From Rhizomys pruinosus (taxonomy: Eukaryota; Chordata; Mammalia; Rodentia; Spalacidae), in assembly GCA_009823505.1 (NCBI GenBank), contig VZQC01000392.1:2917469-2981468 (forward strand): a DNA stretch of 64,000 nucleotides, written 5' to 3'. A program made the position numbers and the translations under genes. The notes below the pieces were generated by a model. The model was not told the DNA's origin and searched no databases. It saw only the letters and a program-made list of their open reading frames with translations. Below are positions 9,970 through 20,995 of this stretch, piece by piece (position 1 is the first letter of the stretch; each line of letters opens with the position of its first letter).

Positions 9970-10924
9970 TGGGCCTGCGGCTTGGAGCCAGTGAGTGACT
10001 CCTTCCTCCTGGCCTCTCTCAGTCCCTCAGTCTGCTCCTGACCTGAGACACACTGTCCCCCATCATGAGGTTCCCACATATCCTCTGTGCTAACCTGAGC
10101 TCTCCTGCCTGTCTACACCTGGGTGAGTGTCCTTCCTCATCCCTCTGCTCTGTCATTTCTCCCCAACATCCCCTGTCAGCAGCTCAGAACACCAATTAAC
10201 TTTATAGCCACCTGGATCTCCTCTCATGTTCTGGGATATGTGGTTCAAGTGGACATTGATCTCCCTTAATAATTAATGCTTCTAGGAGGAAGGGACTTAG
10301 CCTAATTGGCAAAGGACAGTGGCCACCTCCCCTGGTGTGACCAGTGGGGCTCAGGTCATCTGGACAGGCTGAACCCTTGATGCTCCAAGCCTGGTGTGAA
10401 CCTGCCGTGGTAGGGACTCTTTCTGAGTGTCACCTCTCGATCTCAAGTTCCCTCCTAGCCTGCTGTGGCCATCGGACACCCTGGCCATCACTGGGAGGGT
10501 TTGCCCTCTGTCACCTGCAGGCATCCAAGCTTCACAGAATTTCCTGGAACCTCATGAGGCAGGCTTTCTCTGTCCTGTGGGGGCAGCATGGTTGCCCTCT
10601 GCTCCCTGAACAGCCAGAGCAAGTGACCCTCAATGTACCAGGGAAGACTGCTGAGGTGGAGGAAGACCCAACTCCAAAGACCACACGGGCCATCACCTCC
10701 TGGCATCCAACAGGCTCACAGGCTGAATTGGGCAGAGCCTCGCTAGGGAAAACAGCAGGTCTGCACACTGTTGAGCCCTGGATTCAACTGCTGTGGGCAC
10801 TGACATTTCCCTCTCCACGGCCTCTGCTGAGCTGAGAATAGCCACTGACCTGTCACTAGAAAGGATGCTCCTGGCTTTAAGGTCATGGTCCCAAGATGCA
10901 CTCTGCTGGCTCTTTGTCGACCAT

Positions 10925-10930
10925 AATAAA
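10925..10930 (+). promoter_or_regulatory. candidate poly(A) signal AATAAA for KRTAP10 at 9241
   Basis: AATAAA about 955 bases after the stop codon, in 'ccataataaaatacaataat', followed by a T/G-rich stretch ('tgttggtgtgtgtag') typical of a downstream element. The same motif is at 19358-19363 in copy B. Confidence 0.5.
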
Positions 10931-10969
10931 ATACAATAATCTAGAATTCTTGCTCTTCACTGTTGGTGT

Positions 10970-11796
10970 GTGTAGCTCAGCTGCATTGAGTTTCTCAGTC
11001 TAGCTAAACTGAACACCTTGAAGTAGAGACTCTTCCCTATGTCTCGGTGAATCTGAGCCTCTGGGGACCCTATTTGAGAGAGAACAGGGCAGCCTCTGGC
11101 CTTCAGGCTTGGTGGATGGAGTGGGTAAGGACTTCTTCAGAAGGCTGAAAGCACTCTCTGTGCTTGGACTCCCATGCTTGAGCCTGCCTGCCTGGCTGTC
11201 AGGGTAGATGCAGTCTTCCCAGTGCCTGCCTGGCTGGGTGGGGCAGCATCTTTGTCCCATCTTCAGAGGTCCCAGCGTGCTCTTCTCCATAAAGGAGGCA
11301 CTCGTGATGTGCTGCTGTGCGGCTCACCTGGAGCAGGGGTGTCTTGCTATTTTGTGTTTGGTACTTTCCATCTTGGTGATTACCAGGGTGCCTTTGGCTT
11401 CAGCCCATAAGCCCTGGAAGCATCCTCCTTCATTTCCTCCCCTGCACGCTCCCATCCCATGAGCCCCGCCCCACTAGAATCACATGCTCTGCACAGCCCA
11501 GTGCTCTCCCTGTCCAGCCATCCCATCTCTTCCCCTCAGCCTTGTCCCTCACCTGCTCCCCCGCCCCCGCCTGTCAGCTTCTGCTCCTGCCTCTACCCCA
11601 CCACCCGCAGCCTCACCTTCCCCTCCCTATCAGGGCCCCCATCTATCTTCCCTGTCATCAGCTCCACTTTCTCCCCTGTTAGTCTCACTGTTCTCCTTAG
11701 CCCCACATTTTCCTGTCAACCACACCCCATCAGGTTAGCCCCAGCCCTCGTCCTCCCCCTTCTCCCTATCCCCACCTCCTGTTATCCATACCCCAA
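10970..11796. other. intronic, C/T-rich approach to Tspear exon
   Basis: No gene. From about 11400 the + strand is strongly pyrimidine-rich (long CCC/CTCC runs), merging into the 83-bp tandem repeat. The open frame through it is low-complexity and not coding until the exon at 11999. Confidence 0.5.
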
Positions 11797-11962
11797 CCTG
11801 GTACAGCTCTGGTCTCTTAGCCCAACCCCTTACCACTTGCCTTACCCCATTGGCCCCTCCCACCTCCCCGCCCCTTCCACCTGGTCCAGCTCTGGTCTCT
11901 TAGCCCGGCCCCCTACCACTTGCCTTACCCCATTGGCCCCTCCCACCTCCCCGCCCCTTCCA
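11797..11962. repeat. 83-bp tandem repeat, two units
   Basis: Units start at 11797 and 11880 ('cctggt(a/c)cagctctggtctc'). A partial third runs into the exon acceptor. Copy B has three units (about 20240-20491), so the number differs between the copies. Confidence 0.9.
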
Positions 11963-11998
11963 CCAGCTCTGCCCCATCTCTGGCCCTGCTCTCCACAG

Positions 11999-12237
11999 AA
12001 GAATGAATACCTGCTGTCCCTGGTGGCGGAGGAGAGGGACGCACTGCTGCTTGGCCTGCGGTACTCGCTCACCCAGCTGCACTTCCTGTTCCTCAGCGAG
12101 GACCTGGCTGGTGCCTGGCAGACCCGAGTGTCCTTCCGCAGCCCTGGCCTCACGGATAACCAGTGGCACACGTTGATCTTGGCTGTCTCCCAAGGATCCT
12201 TTTCCCTCACTACAGACTGCGGCCTCCCAGTGGACAT
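11999..12237 (+). CDS. Tspear: Tspear coding exon, laminin-G part (first in window)
   Basis: 239 nt, acceptor 'ctctccacag', donor 'gtaggt' at 12238, phase 0 in and 2 out. It encodes 79 residues beginning [20 protein letters not shown], with the laminin-G-type core '[18 protein letters not shown]' and ending DCGLPVD. The last two bases (AT) join the first base of the next exon to give Ile. It is repeated base for base or nearly so at 20528-20766. Confidence 0.93.
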
Positions 12238-12544
12238 GTAGGTACCGAGGTGTGGGTCCTGGGGGTTGGCCCTGCCCTGTGGTATCTGAGCAGCTTGTTC
12301 CACTGGCAGCTCAGTCACTCCAGGTGTGGGCCTTGGACAAGCCTGCCCTGCCTCTGCCCAGGGCCAGCCAGGTCCTGTCCTACAGCAGGCCTGGACAATA
12401 CCTTAGGTGGCCCCTGGGGCAGGTCCCTGACCTGGCCTTGTGGGAGGCAAGAGATGCTCCAGGGGTCATGGGACACAGCTCTGTGAGACAGAAGGTTCAA
12501 ACAGGTCAGTGCTCCCCCTTGGACCAACTATAGCCAATAAAACA

Positions 12545-12680
12545 CAGGCAGATCTCTGTGAGTTCAAGGCTAGCCTGGTGTACCGAGTGAGCACCAGGCC
12601 AGCTGGAACTTAAAGGGAGACCCTGTCTTGAAAATACCAAACAAATAAACAAACAAAAAACAAAACAAAACAAAACCCCG
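12545..12680 (+). mobile_element. B1 SINE, 5'-truncated
   Basis: 'ggcagatctctgtgagttcaaggctagcctgg' to 'gagaccctgtcttgaaaa', with an (AAAC)n-rich tail. It lacks the B1 5' third. Confidence 0.8.
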
Positions 12681-13021
12681 AGGCCCTTGACCTGCAGCTA
12701 GCACCAAGGATGTAAGCTGGGCTCAGGAGCCAGGATGCCTGGCACAGGATGGGGCTTGGCTGCATGCAGGCATGTGGAGGGCCAGCTGCTGGTATTCCTG
12801 GCCAGGAGCTCCACTTGACGCCGTGGAAGCCAAGGGCAGAGGAAACAGGAGCTGCAGGAGAGGACAGAATTGGCAGACGAGGGCTCCCCTGAGAGGCTCC
12901 TACCACATGTCACCTCCTGCCTTCCCGACTTCCCCTTCAGCCTCCACTAGTATATCACATACCCCTCCCCAATGTCTCTTGTGTGTCTAGTGAAGTACCT
13001 CCCTCTCGTGTGTAGCCACTG

Positions 13022-13668
13022 CCCCACTCCACAGGCTGTGTGATAATAATACTCCACAGGCTGTATGATAGTGCTCCCAGGCTATGTGATAGTGCTCCAT
13101 GGGCTGTGTGATAGTGCTCCACGGGCTGTGTGATAGTGCTCCCGAGCTGTGTGATAGTGCTCCCGAGCTGTGTGATAGTGCTCCTGGGCTGTGTGTTAGT
13201 ACTCCACAGGCTGTGTGATAGTACTCCACAGGCTGTGTGATAGTGCTCCACAGGCTGTGTGAGTGCTCCACAGGCTGTGTGATAGTGCTCCCGGGCTGTG
13301 TGATAGTGCTCCCGGGCTGTGTGATAGTACTCCACAGGCTGTGTGATAGTGCTCCCGGGCTGTGTGATAGTGCTCCCGGGCTGTGTGATAGTGTTCCCGG
13401 GCTGTGTGATATTGCTCCACAGGCTGTGTGATAGTGCTCCACAGGCTGTGTGATAGTGCTCCCAGGCTGTGTGATAGTACTCCACAGGCTGTGTGATAGT
13501 GCTCCCAGGCTGTGTGATAGTGCTCCACGGGCTGTGTGATAGTGCTCCCGGGCTGTGTGATAGTGCTCCCGGGCTGTGTGATAGTGCTCCCGGGCTGTGT
13601 GATAGTGCTCCACGGGCTGTGTGATAGTGCTCCGGGCTGTGTGATAGTGCTCCACGGGCTGTGTGAGC
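13022..13668. repeat. 21/22-bp minisatellite (about 30 units)
   Basis: Tandem units of the form ctgtgtgatagtgctcc followed by cggg (21 bp), acagg (22 bp) or acggg (22 bp). The variants are mixed along the array. It lies in the intron between Tspear exons 11999 and 14187. Long open frames on both strands (HYHTA-type and DSAPG-type) come only from the unit. Confidence 0.97.
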
Positions 13669-14186
13669 AGGGGCCACAATTCGGGGAGAAGACCCCAGAA
13701 GGTCCACCAGGAGGTAGAGAAGATGCCCCAGGCGTCTCTTCACTCTGTGCCTCCCCCACAGGATCCCCTGCCTTGGGGTGAAGTGCCCCAACTCAGTTCC
13801 ACCCAGGGGCCTGTGAATGTGCCAGCTGGGTCTTAGGTCCAGATGAAGTCAGTCAAGTGGGACAGCTCCTGATGGGGAGGCAGAGCCAGAGAAGCAGGAA
13901 GATGGCCACAAACATGTTCAGATCAAGGGGGTAGGAGGTGAAGGCGGTGGGCAGAGAGACGCATCCACACCCAAGGAAACTGGGGCCACTGGAGCCCCGG
14001 GAGCCGAGTCCTCCTCAGCCTCAGCGGGGACACTGCTCTGCAGCCCTGGACCTCTAACTGCTGTGGGGGACCAGTGTCATAGCTGCCCCAGAATGCTCAG
14101 GCAATTCTCATGCAGAGCTCGTCCCTTTCTTCTGAGTGGGGTGCACCGTGCTCTCCATGCATGATCCCTGTCCACTCATGTTTCAG

Positions 14187-14277
14187 AATGGCCGACGTGC
14201 CCTTCCCAGCCACCCTGTCAGTGAGAGGAGCCCGATTCTTCATAGGCAGCCGGAAGAGAACCAAAAGCTCGTTCACG
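14187..14277 (+). CDS. Tspear: Tspear coding exon, laminin-G part
   Basis: 91 nt, acceptor 'actcatgtttcag', donor 'gtgagt' at 14278. The first base completes an Ile codon, and 30 codons then encode [20 protein letters not shown] followed by a basic [10 protein letters not shown]. Phase 0 out, joining GGC CTG GTG of the exon at 21127. This exon lies between the two ~6 kb duplicated blocks and occurs once. Confidence 0.93.
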
Positions 14278-14940
14278 GTGAGTGTGCTGCCCACAGCACC
14301 CCTCCACAGCACCAAGACTATGGGGAGAGCCAGAGGTATCCATGGCTTAGCAGAGTGTCATCTGTGCTAAGTGACAACCAGATGCACAAAGGTGCCATGT
14401 GGTCTACCATGGAGCAATCCCACCTGCTGTTCCCTTTCTCGCTCACTCTTCTTTGAGGCCTTCGGGCCCCTGCTCCTGAGTCCCCTGCTGTGGAGGCCTG
14501 CCCCCGACACTCTGGTGTACCTAAACCCAGCCTCCCTGGCTCAGCCCTGTGTCTTCTCCATCCGTTCACTCATCCACCCACATACTGTTCACTGGCACTG
14601 TGTTCACTGCCTGCCTCTCCCCTAGGGTGAGAGCTAGGATCACTCAATGGTTAGGAGCTGTAGTCTCCTGCAGTGTCTGCAGCATCTGGATCATGCCTGA
14701 CACACAGCAAGCACTCTGTGAAAATGTACTGATGTCCAGCAATGAATTATTCTGCCTAGGAGATGTTGGCTAGGGGATTCAAACCCGCCCCCCCAAATTA
14801 TAAAGGCCTTTTGCCTATAAGAGGGATATATGCAAGGAGAAAGGCAGTAAGTCCCTGTTGTCGAAGACCTGGTGTGAGCATGAAAAATGTTATGAGACGT
14901 CACTTGCTAGCGTACAACTGGCCTCTGAAATGCTAGAGAG
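14278..14940. other. intronic, nothing recognised
   Basis: Unique intronic sequence with no SINE or tandem repeat recognised. It ends abruptly where copy B begins. Confidence 0.5.
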
Positions 14941-15654
14941 CTTTTTAGTTCTCTGACTTGTTCTTTCTAATCTTTGATTTCTTTGATAATTTTCTGCAAT
15001 TTTTCCTCTTAAGACTCTGTGTCCGGCCCATCCCCAGCGGGGTTTCCCACTGTAGGAGTCTCCACAGGGTTGGTAGAGCTTGGTGTGGGCCTGATCCTGC
15101 ACCTTTCCCATGTTTGTCCCTTTATCGTGTCCCTGGCTTGTGTGGGTTTCTCTATGCCTTTATTCCAATTTGAATCCCAAGTGCCTCTTCAATGTGTTGA
15201 ATGCTTGCTTTGCTTGCCTCTTCAGATGACTTCCTGTTTGTTTGGTTGATTTTTTTTTATCCTTTTTTCCTTGCTTATGGAGTGTTGGCCTAAGTTTTAG
15301 GCTTTCTACTGGAACTCTACTCACTCTTCCCTTTCTGTTCTGAAGATTCTCCAAAGACTCCACTTGGACACTCCCTCCGCCATTCCAGTTGTGTGTGGGG
15401 GGGGTATATATGTCTGACTTAGCCCACCCTGTGCTTCAGGTGGTCCTGGAAATCCTGATCTCAAAGTCTCAACGTTGGCAACAGGCGACCTTGTGTACCA
15501 GCTAGAGGACCAACTTCAGAATTCTCACAGCCACACAACACTTCAAACCCACGGATGATTGAATTCCTAAACTAAATATATCCACTGGTGAAGTGTCCAG
15601 CTCCTACTGTGCTTCTAGGTTGTCTGGTAAATCCCCCTCTCCATATTTTATGAT

Positions 15655-15890
15655 TAAAGAAATTTTTTTGTATGTGTATGAATGTTCCTGTCTGCCCTGT
15701 AGGGTTGGTGCGCCTGTGCGTGCAATGCCGCAGGAGGTAAGAAGAAGTTATCGGATTCCCCTGAATGGAGTTAAAGGGACATTCTCAGCTTTGCCATGTG
15801 GTTGCTGGGGCGGGAATTGAACCTGGGTTTCCTCTGCAACATCAAGAGCAGGGGCACTCCTAACTGCTCGGCCATCTCTCAAGCCCATAT
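15655..15890 (-). mobile_element. B2 SINE, reverse (copy B of 7260-7492)
   Basis: Same landmarks as the B2 at 7260 ('gggaattgaacctggg', 'ctcggccatctctcaagccc') but with many single-base indels. Confidence 0.8.
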
Positions 15891-16004
15891 TTAGATATTT
15901 TGTCCTTAGTTAGTGGCACTGTTTGGGAAGTCTTAGAAGAGTGTCCATGCTGGATGAAGCACTTCACTGAGGATGGGCTTAGAGAGTGCTTTAAAGACTT
16001 GTCA

Positions 16005-16200
16005 ATATCTCGCCGGGGCATGTGGTGGCGCATGCTTCTAATACTAGCACTTGGGAGGCAGAGGCAGCAGTCTTTGTGAGTTTCAAGGCAAGCCTGGTAT
16101 ATCCAGAGTGAGTCCAGCACAGCTGGGACTAAGGGGAGACCCTGTCTCGAAAAGGCAACCCTCCCCCCCCCCCCCCCCCAAAAAAAAAAAAAAAAAAAAT
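16005..16200 (+). mobile_element. B1 SINE (copy B of 7616-7795)
   Basis: B1 start 'cgccggggcatgtggtggcgc', then an extended poly-C and poly-A tail. It has small indels compared with copy A. Confidence 0.8.
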
Positions 16201-16254
16201 AAATACTTGTCAACTATTAGTCACTCTCTGCTTCTGTCCTGCTTGGAAATTGTG

Positions 16255-16435
16255 AGCTGAGAAACCGTCTGAACCCAATTCCAGGGAAACTCCCGTTCCA
16301 GGGTGAATCCGAGACATCTTCTGACCGCCGCTGGCAGTGCATGACATGGGTGCACACAGACGATCATGCAGACAGTACGTTCCCTACACATAAAGTAAAT
16401 AAAAATTAACTAAAAAAAATTTATATAACCAAAAA
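16255..16435 (+). mobile_element. B2 SINE 3' part (copy B of 7850-8030)
   Basis: Landmarks 'cgttccagggtgaatccgagac' and 'catgcagacagtacgttcc' are recognisable despite indels. Confidence 0.75.
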
Positions 16436-17508
16436 GAAAATGTGAACTGCTTTCTACTCCAGCACCTCTGCCCACCATGCCTCCCCGCCACGATGGACTC
16501 TAATTCCCTTAGAACCATAAGCTCAAATGAACTCATCCTTCTGTAAGTTCCCTTGACCATTGTGTTTTATCACACCCAATAGCCGTGAAATCTGATAGCT
16601 GCCCCTGCCAGACACATGGGAACCAAGGACAAAGCACTGACTCCATGACTTGGTGACACTGCTTCAAACCAGATTCTATACCCAGCCAGGTTATCTCAGC
16701 ACAGTGGACAGATGTGCAGAAATCTTAGAGTGTGATCATGAGGTATGTAAAAAAGCCTCAGGGCTTCCACCTGGCCAAACATACATGAGAAAAGTGGAGT
16801 CTACCCGAAAACTTAACAGAGATGTGGCGTTTTGGGGAGACCTGGATGTGGAGGAGTACTTGCCATACAACCAGAGCAGAGTGTTCTCTGCAAGGCACAG
16901 CCAACAGGGGTGAGGGGCCTGAGGACACCCGTCAAGAAGCTTCTGAGGAAGTTATACCAAAGCTGTGCGTTTTCTGTTTTTTTATGTGGTTTTTCTATTT
17001 ACCTACATGTAAACATGTTTAAGAGCAACAACAATCATAACAACGAGAACATGCCCTCATCCTGCAAGCAGAGCCTGTGCACAGCAGGCTTTTGCAGCTA
17101 AATTCTGCTTGTCTCCTTGGAAGCGGCTCCTTCATACACACTCCTGCTCACCTTGCTGCTGAACCCCTGTTCTGACCAGCTGTCTGTTCCAGGATGGAAG
17201 AGCCTGGAACTCCCAGCTGGGAACCCCCAGATCTGACAATACCAAGAGGACCCTGGAATTAGAGCCTGTGGTCGGAGTCTCTGGCCAAGGTGCTGGACCC
17301 AGAACACAGGAAAGCCTGCCTGTGATGGGCCTTCCTGGGCTCAGCCTGACCCTTGTCTCCCAGTCACAGGCACACTGGACAAGCACACTGAGGACAAGGG
17401 CTGGTCCTGGGGTTCAAAGCCATTACCAGGAACCCTGGCAGGTGGCCACCAGATGAAGGATGTGGCCTTCCTGGGGTGAAGCAGCATAGCGTCCACGGGG
17501 CTGGACAA

Positions 17509-17659
17509 CAAGGAAAGGGAAGAACACGGAGCCTCCCACAGCAAAACACACCCGAGGATAAAAGCCAGGAGCAAGAAGCACCCTCACACACAGCACACAC
17601 TCACACACAGTCACTCAGCACTCCACACTCACACACTCCCAACACCAGCCAACCCCGCC
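17509..17659 (+). promoter_or_regulatory. KRTAP10 promoter copy (before 17660)
   Basis: ATAAAA at 17558-17563. The sequence matches the other two KRTAP10 promoters apart from a few bases in the CA-rich leader, so it looks capable of driving transcription. Confidence 0.55.
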
Positions 17660-18403
17660 ATGTCTGTCTACTCTGAAGCCTGCACTGAGTCCTCCTGGCA
17701 GGTGGACAACTGCCCAGAGAGCTGCTGTGAGCCTTGCTGTGCCCCCAGCTGCTGTGAGCCCTGCTGTGCCCCCAGCTGTGCCCCCAGCTGCTGTGCCCCT
17801 GCCCCCTGCCTGACTCTAGTCTGCAGTCCAGTGAGCTGTGTGTCCAGCCCCTGCTGCCAATCCATCTGCAAAAGCTCTTGCGCCACCATGTGCAAGCAGT
17901 ATAAGCTGCCAGCCTTTTGTGCAGCTCTTTCCCAAAGATGTTCGTGGACCATCGGGCAAGCCTGTCTGCTGTGCACCCATCTGCTCTGGATCTGCCTCCT
18001 GCTGCCAGCAGTCTAGCTGCCAGCCTTCTTGCTGCCGCTCCTCCCCAAGCTGTGTGACCCTCTGCTGCAAGCCTGTGTGCTGTGCTCCCATCTGCTCTGG
18101 ATCCTCCTCCTTCTTCCAGCAGTCTAGCTGCCAGCCCTCATGCTGCCAGTCGTCCTGCTGTGCCCCCGTCTGCTGCAAGCCATCGTCTGCTGCAAACACC
18201 TGCTCCAGCGGTGTCCCTGCTGTGCCGCCCCGTTGTGCAGACCTGCCTGCCTGTGTGCCCGGCCTCCTCCTGTGGTGCCTCCCCTGCCAGCCGCTTGCTA
18301 CCATGCTGCCGCCCGGCCTACTGCGTGTCCACTGCTCTGCAGCCCAGCCTGCTCCAGCCAGTCCTGCTGTGGCCTCTCCTTGGGACAGAAGTCAAGCTTC
18401 TGA
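17660..18403 (+). pseudogene. KRTAP10-like copy, frame broken by several indels
   Basis: It starts like the intact genes ([20 protein letters not shown]) and stays in frame to about 17880, then loses the frame. The middle (about 17966-18178: [28 protein letters not shown]) is in a second frame. The end ([17 protein letters not shown], stop at 18401-18403) is back in the first frame. Indels cluster at about 17869-17965 and 18179-18330, the same error-rich patches seen in non-coding parts of copy B. It is either a young pseudogene or an intact gene or allele damaged by sequencing errors. The latter seems likelier, because promoter, start, end and 3' flank are intact. Confidence 0.8.
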
Positions 18404-19357
18404 TGGGCCTGCGGCTTGGAGCCAGTGAGTGACTCCTTCCTCCTGGCCTCTCTCAGTCCCCAGTCTGCTCCTGACCTGAGAAACACTGTCCCCCATCATG
18501 AGGTTCCCACATATCCTCTGTGCTAACCTGAGCTCTCCTGCCTGTCTACACCTGGGTGAGTGTCCTTCCTCATCCCTCTGCTCTGTCATTTCTCCCCAAC
18601 ATCCCCTGTCAGCAGCTCAGAACACCAATTAACTTTATAGCCACCTGGATCTCCTCTCATGTTCTGGGATATGTGGTTCAAGTGGACATTGATCTCCCTT
18701 AATAATTAATGCTTCTAGGAGGAAGGGACTTAGCCTAATTGGCAAAGGACAGTGGCCACCTCCCCTGGTGTGACCAGTGGGGCTCAGGTCATCTGGACAG
18801 GCTGAACCCTTGATGCTCCAAGCCTGGTGTGAACCTGCCGTGGTAGGGACTCTTTCTGAGTGTCACCTCTCGATCTCAAGTTCCCTCCTAGCCTGCTGTG
18901 GCCATCGGACACCCTGGCCATCACTGGGAGGGTTTGCCCTCTGTCACCTGCAGGCATCCAAGCTTCACAGAATTTCCTGGAACCTCATGAGGCAGGCTTT
19001 CTCTGTCCTGTGGGGGCAGCATGGTTGCCCTCTGCTCCCTGAACAGCCAGAGCAAGTGACCCTCAATGTACCAGGGAAGACTGCTGAGGTGGAGGAAGAC
19101 CCAACTCCAAAGACCACACGGGCCATCACCTCCTGGCATCCAACAGGCTCACAGGCTGAATTGGGCAGAGCCTCGCTAGGGAAAACAGCAGGTCTGCACA
19201 CTGTTGAGCCCTGGATTCAACTGCTGTGGGCACTGACATTTCCCTCTCCACGGCCTCTGCTGAGCTGAGAATAGCCACTGACCTGTCACTAGAAAGGATG
19301 CTCCTGGCTTTAAGGTCATGGTCCCAAGATGCACTCTGCTGGCTCTTTGTCGACCAT

Positions 19358-19363
19358 AATAAA
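19358..19363 (+). promoter_or_regulatory. candidate poly(A) signal AATAAA (copy B)
   Basis: Counterpart of 10925-10930, about 955 bases after the stop codon of the broken KRTAP10 copy. Confidence 0.45.
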
Positions 19364-20239
19364 ATACAATAATCTAGAATTCTTGCTCTTCACTGTTGGT
19401 GTGTGTAGCTCAGCTGCATTGAGTTTCTCAGTCTAGCTAAACTGAACACCTTGAAGTAGAGACTCTTCCCTATGTCTCGGTGAATCTGAGCCTCTGGGGA
19501 CCCTATTTGAGAGAGAACAGGGCAGCCTCTGGCCTTCAGGCTTGGTGGATGGAGTGGGTAAGGACTTCTTCAGAAGGCTGAAAGCACTCTCTGTGCTTGG
19601 ACTCCCATGCTTGAGCCTGCCTGCCTGGCTGTCAGGGTAGATGCAGTCTTCCCAGTGCCTGCCTGGCTGGGTGGGGCAGCATCTTTGTCCCATCTTCAGA
19701 GGTCCCAGCGTGCTCTTCTCCATAAAGGAGGCACTCGTGATGTGCTGCTGTGCGGCTCACCTGGAGCAGGGGTGTCTTGCTATTTTGTGTTTGGTACTTT
19801 CCATCTTGGTGATTACCAGGGTGCCTTTGGCTTCGAGCCCATAAGCCCTGGAAGCATCCTTCCCTTCATTTCCTCCACTACTCCGCTCCCATCCCATGAG
19901 CCCCGCCCTCACTAGAATCACATGCTCTGCACAGCCCAGTGCTCTCCCTGTCCAGCCATCCCATCTCTTCCCCTCAGCCTTGTCCCTCACCTGCTCCCCC
20001 GCCCCCGCCTGTCAGCTTCTGCTCCTGCCTCTACCCCACCACCCGCAGCCTCACCTTCCCCTCCCTATCAGGGCCCCCATCTATCTTCCCTGTCATCAGC
20101 TCCACTTTCTCCCCTGTTAGTCTCACTGTTCTCCTTAGCCCCACATTTTCCTGTCAACCACACCCCATCAGGTTAGCCCCAGCCCTCGTCCTTCCCCCTC
20201 TATCTTTACACATCATGTTACATCCCACCACTTTACAGT

Positions 20240-20491
20240 ACTCCAACTGCATGCTATTGGGTACCCAAACCCCTTACCACTTGGCCTATCCCATTGGCCC
20301 CACTCCCACCTCCCCGCCCCTTCCACCTGGTCCAGCTCTGGTCTCTTAGCCCGGCCCCCTACCACTTGCCTTACCCCATTGGCCCCGCCCACCTCCCCGC
20401 CCCTTCCACCTGGTCCAGCTCTGGTCTCTCAGCCCGGCCCCCTACCACTTGCCTTACCCCATTGGCCCCTCCCACCTCCCCGCCCCTTCCA
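20240..20491. repeat. 83-bp tandem repeat, three units (copy B)
   Basis: Clean units start at 20326 and 20409, with one error-rich unit before them. Copy A has two units. Confidence 0.85.
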
Positions 20492-20527
20492 CCAGCTCTG
20501 CCCCATCTCTGGCCCTGCTCTCCACAG

Positions 20528-20766
20528 AAGAATGAATACCTGCTGTCCCTGGTGGCGGAGGAGAGGGACGCACTGCTGCTTGGCCTGCGGTACTCGCTCA
20601 CCCAGCTGCACTTCCTGTTCCTCAGCGAGGACCTGGCTGGTGCCTGGCAGACCCGAGTGTCCTTCCGCAGCCCTGGCCTCACGGATAACCAGTGGCACAC
20701 GTTGATCTTGGCTGTCTCCCAAGGATCCTTTTCCCTCACTACAGACTGCGGCCTCCCAGTGGACAT
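20528..20766 (+). pseudogene. duplicate of Tspear exon 11999-12237
   Basis: 239 nt, same acceptor ('ctccacag') and donor ('gtaggt' at 20767) as the exon at 11999, and an identical reading ([13 protein letters not shown]...GLPVD). It lies after exon 14187 and before exon 21127. It leaves phase 2, but exon 21127 starts at phase 0, so inclusion after exon 14187 would shift the frame. Swapping it for the first copy would drop exon 14187. It is therefore not a usable extra coding exon as placed. It may be skipped, regulatory through nonsense-mediated decay, or an assembly duplicate. Confidence 0.85.
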
Positions 20767-20995
20767 GTAGGTACCGAGGTGTGGGTCCTGGGGGTTGGCC
20801 CTGCCCTGTGGTATCTGAGCAGCGTTCCATTAGTTGCCACTGGCAAGCTCAGTCACTCCAGGTTGTGTGGCCTTGGACAAGCCTGCCCCTGCCTCTGCCC
20901 AGGGCCAGCCAGGCCTAGCCCTCTGTCCTACAGCAGGCCTGGACAAACCTTAGTGGCCCCTGGGGCAGAGGTCCCTGACCTGGCCTTGTGGGAGG

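Larger units (their letters stand above)
6575..12448. repeat. ~6 kb duplication, copy A
   Basis: This segment matches 14941-20996 throughout. The offset drifts from 8367 (left) through 8412-8433 (middle) to 8529 (right), because of small indels and one extra 83-bp unit. It holds nested SINEs, the intact KRTAP10 gene at 9241 and Tspear exon 11999-12237. Long parts differ by only scattered substitutions (such as 8879 region ggtccc versus ggaccc in the other copy). Copy A reads cleanly through the KRTAP10 gene and the exon. Confidence 0.9.

Noticed and set aside
11459..11998. Open frame leading into the Tspear exon
   Set aside because: The stretch is pyrimidine-rich intron and tandem repeat; the splice acceptor at 11998 and the family match define the coding start.
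13022..13668. CRISPR-like array of regular repeats
   Set aside because: Units are head-to-tail without unique spacers, in a mammalian intron.
12955..13791. 278-codon frame of HYHTA repeats on the - strand
   Set aside because: Direct product of the 21/22-bp minisatellite.
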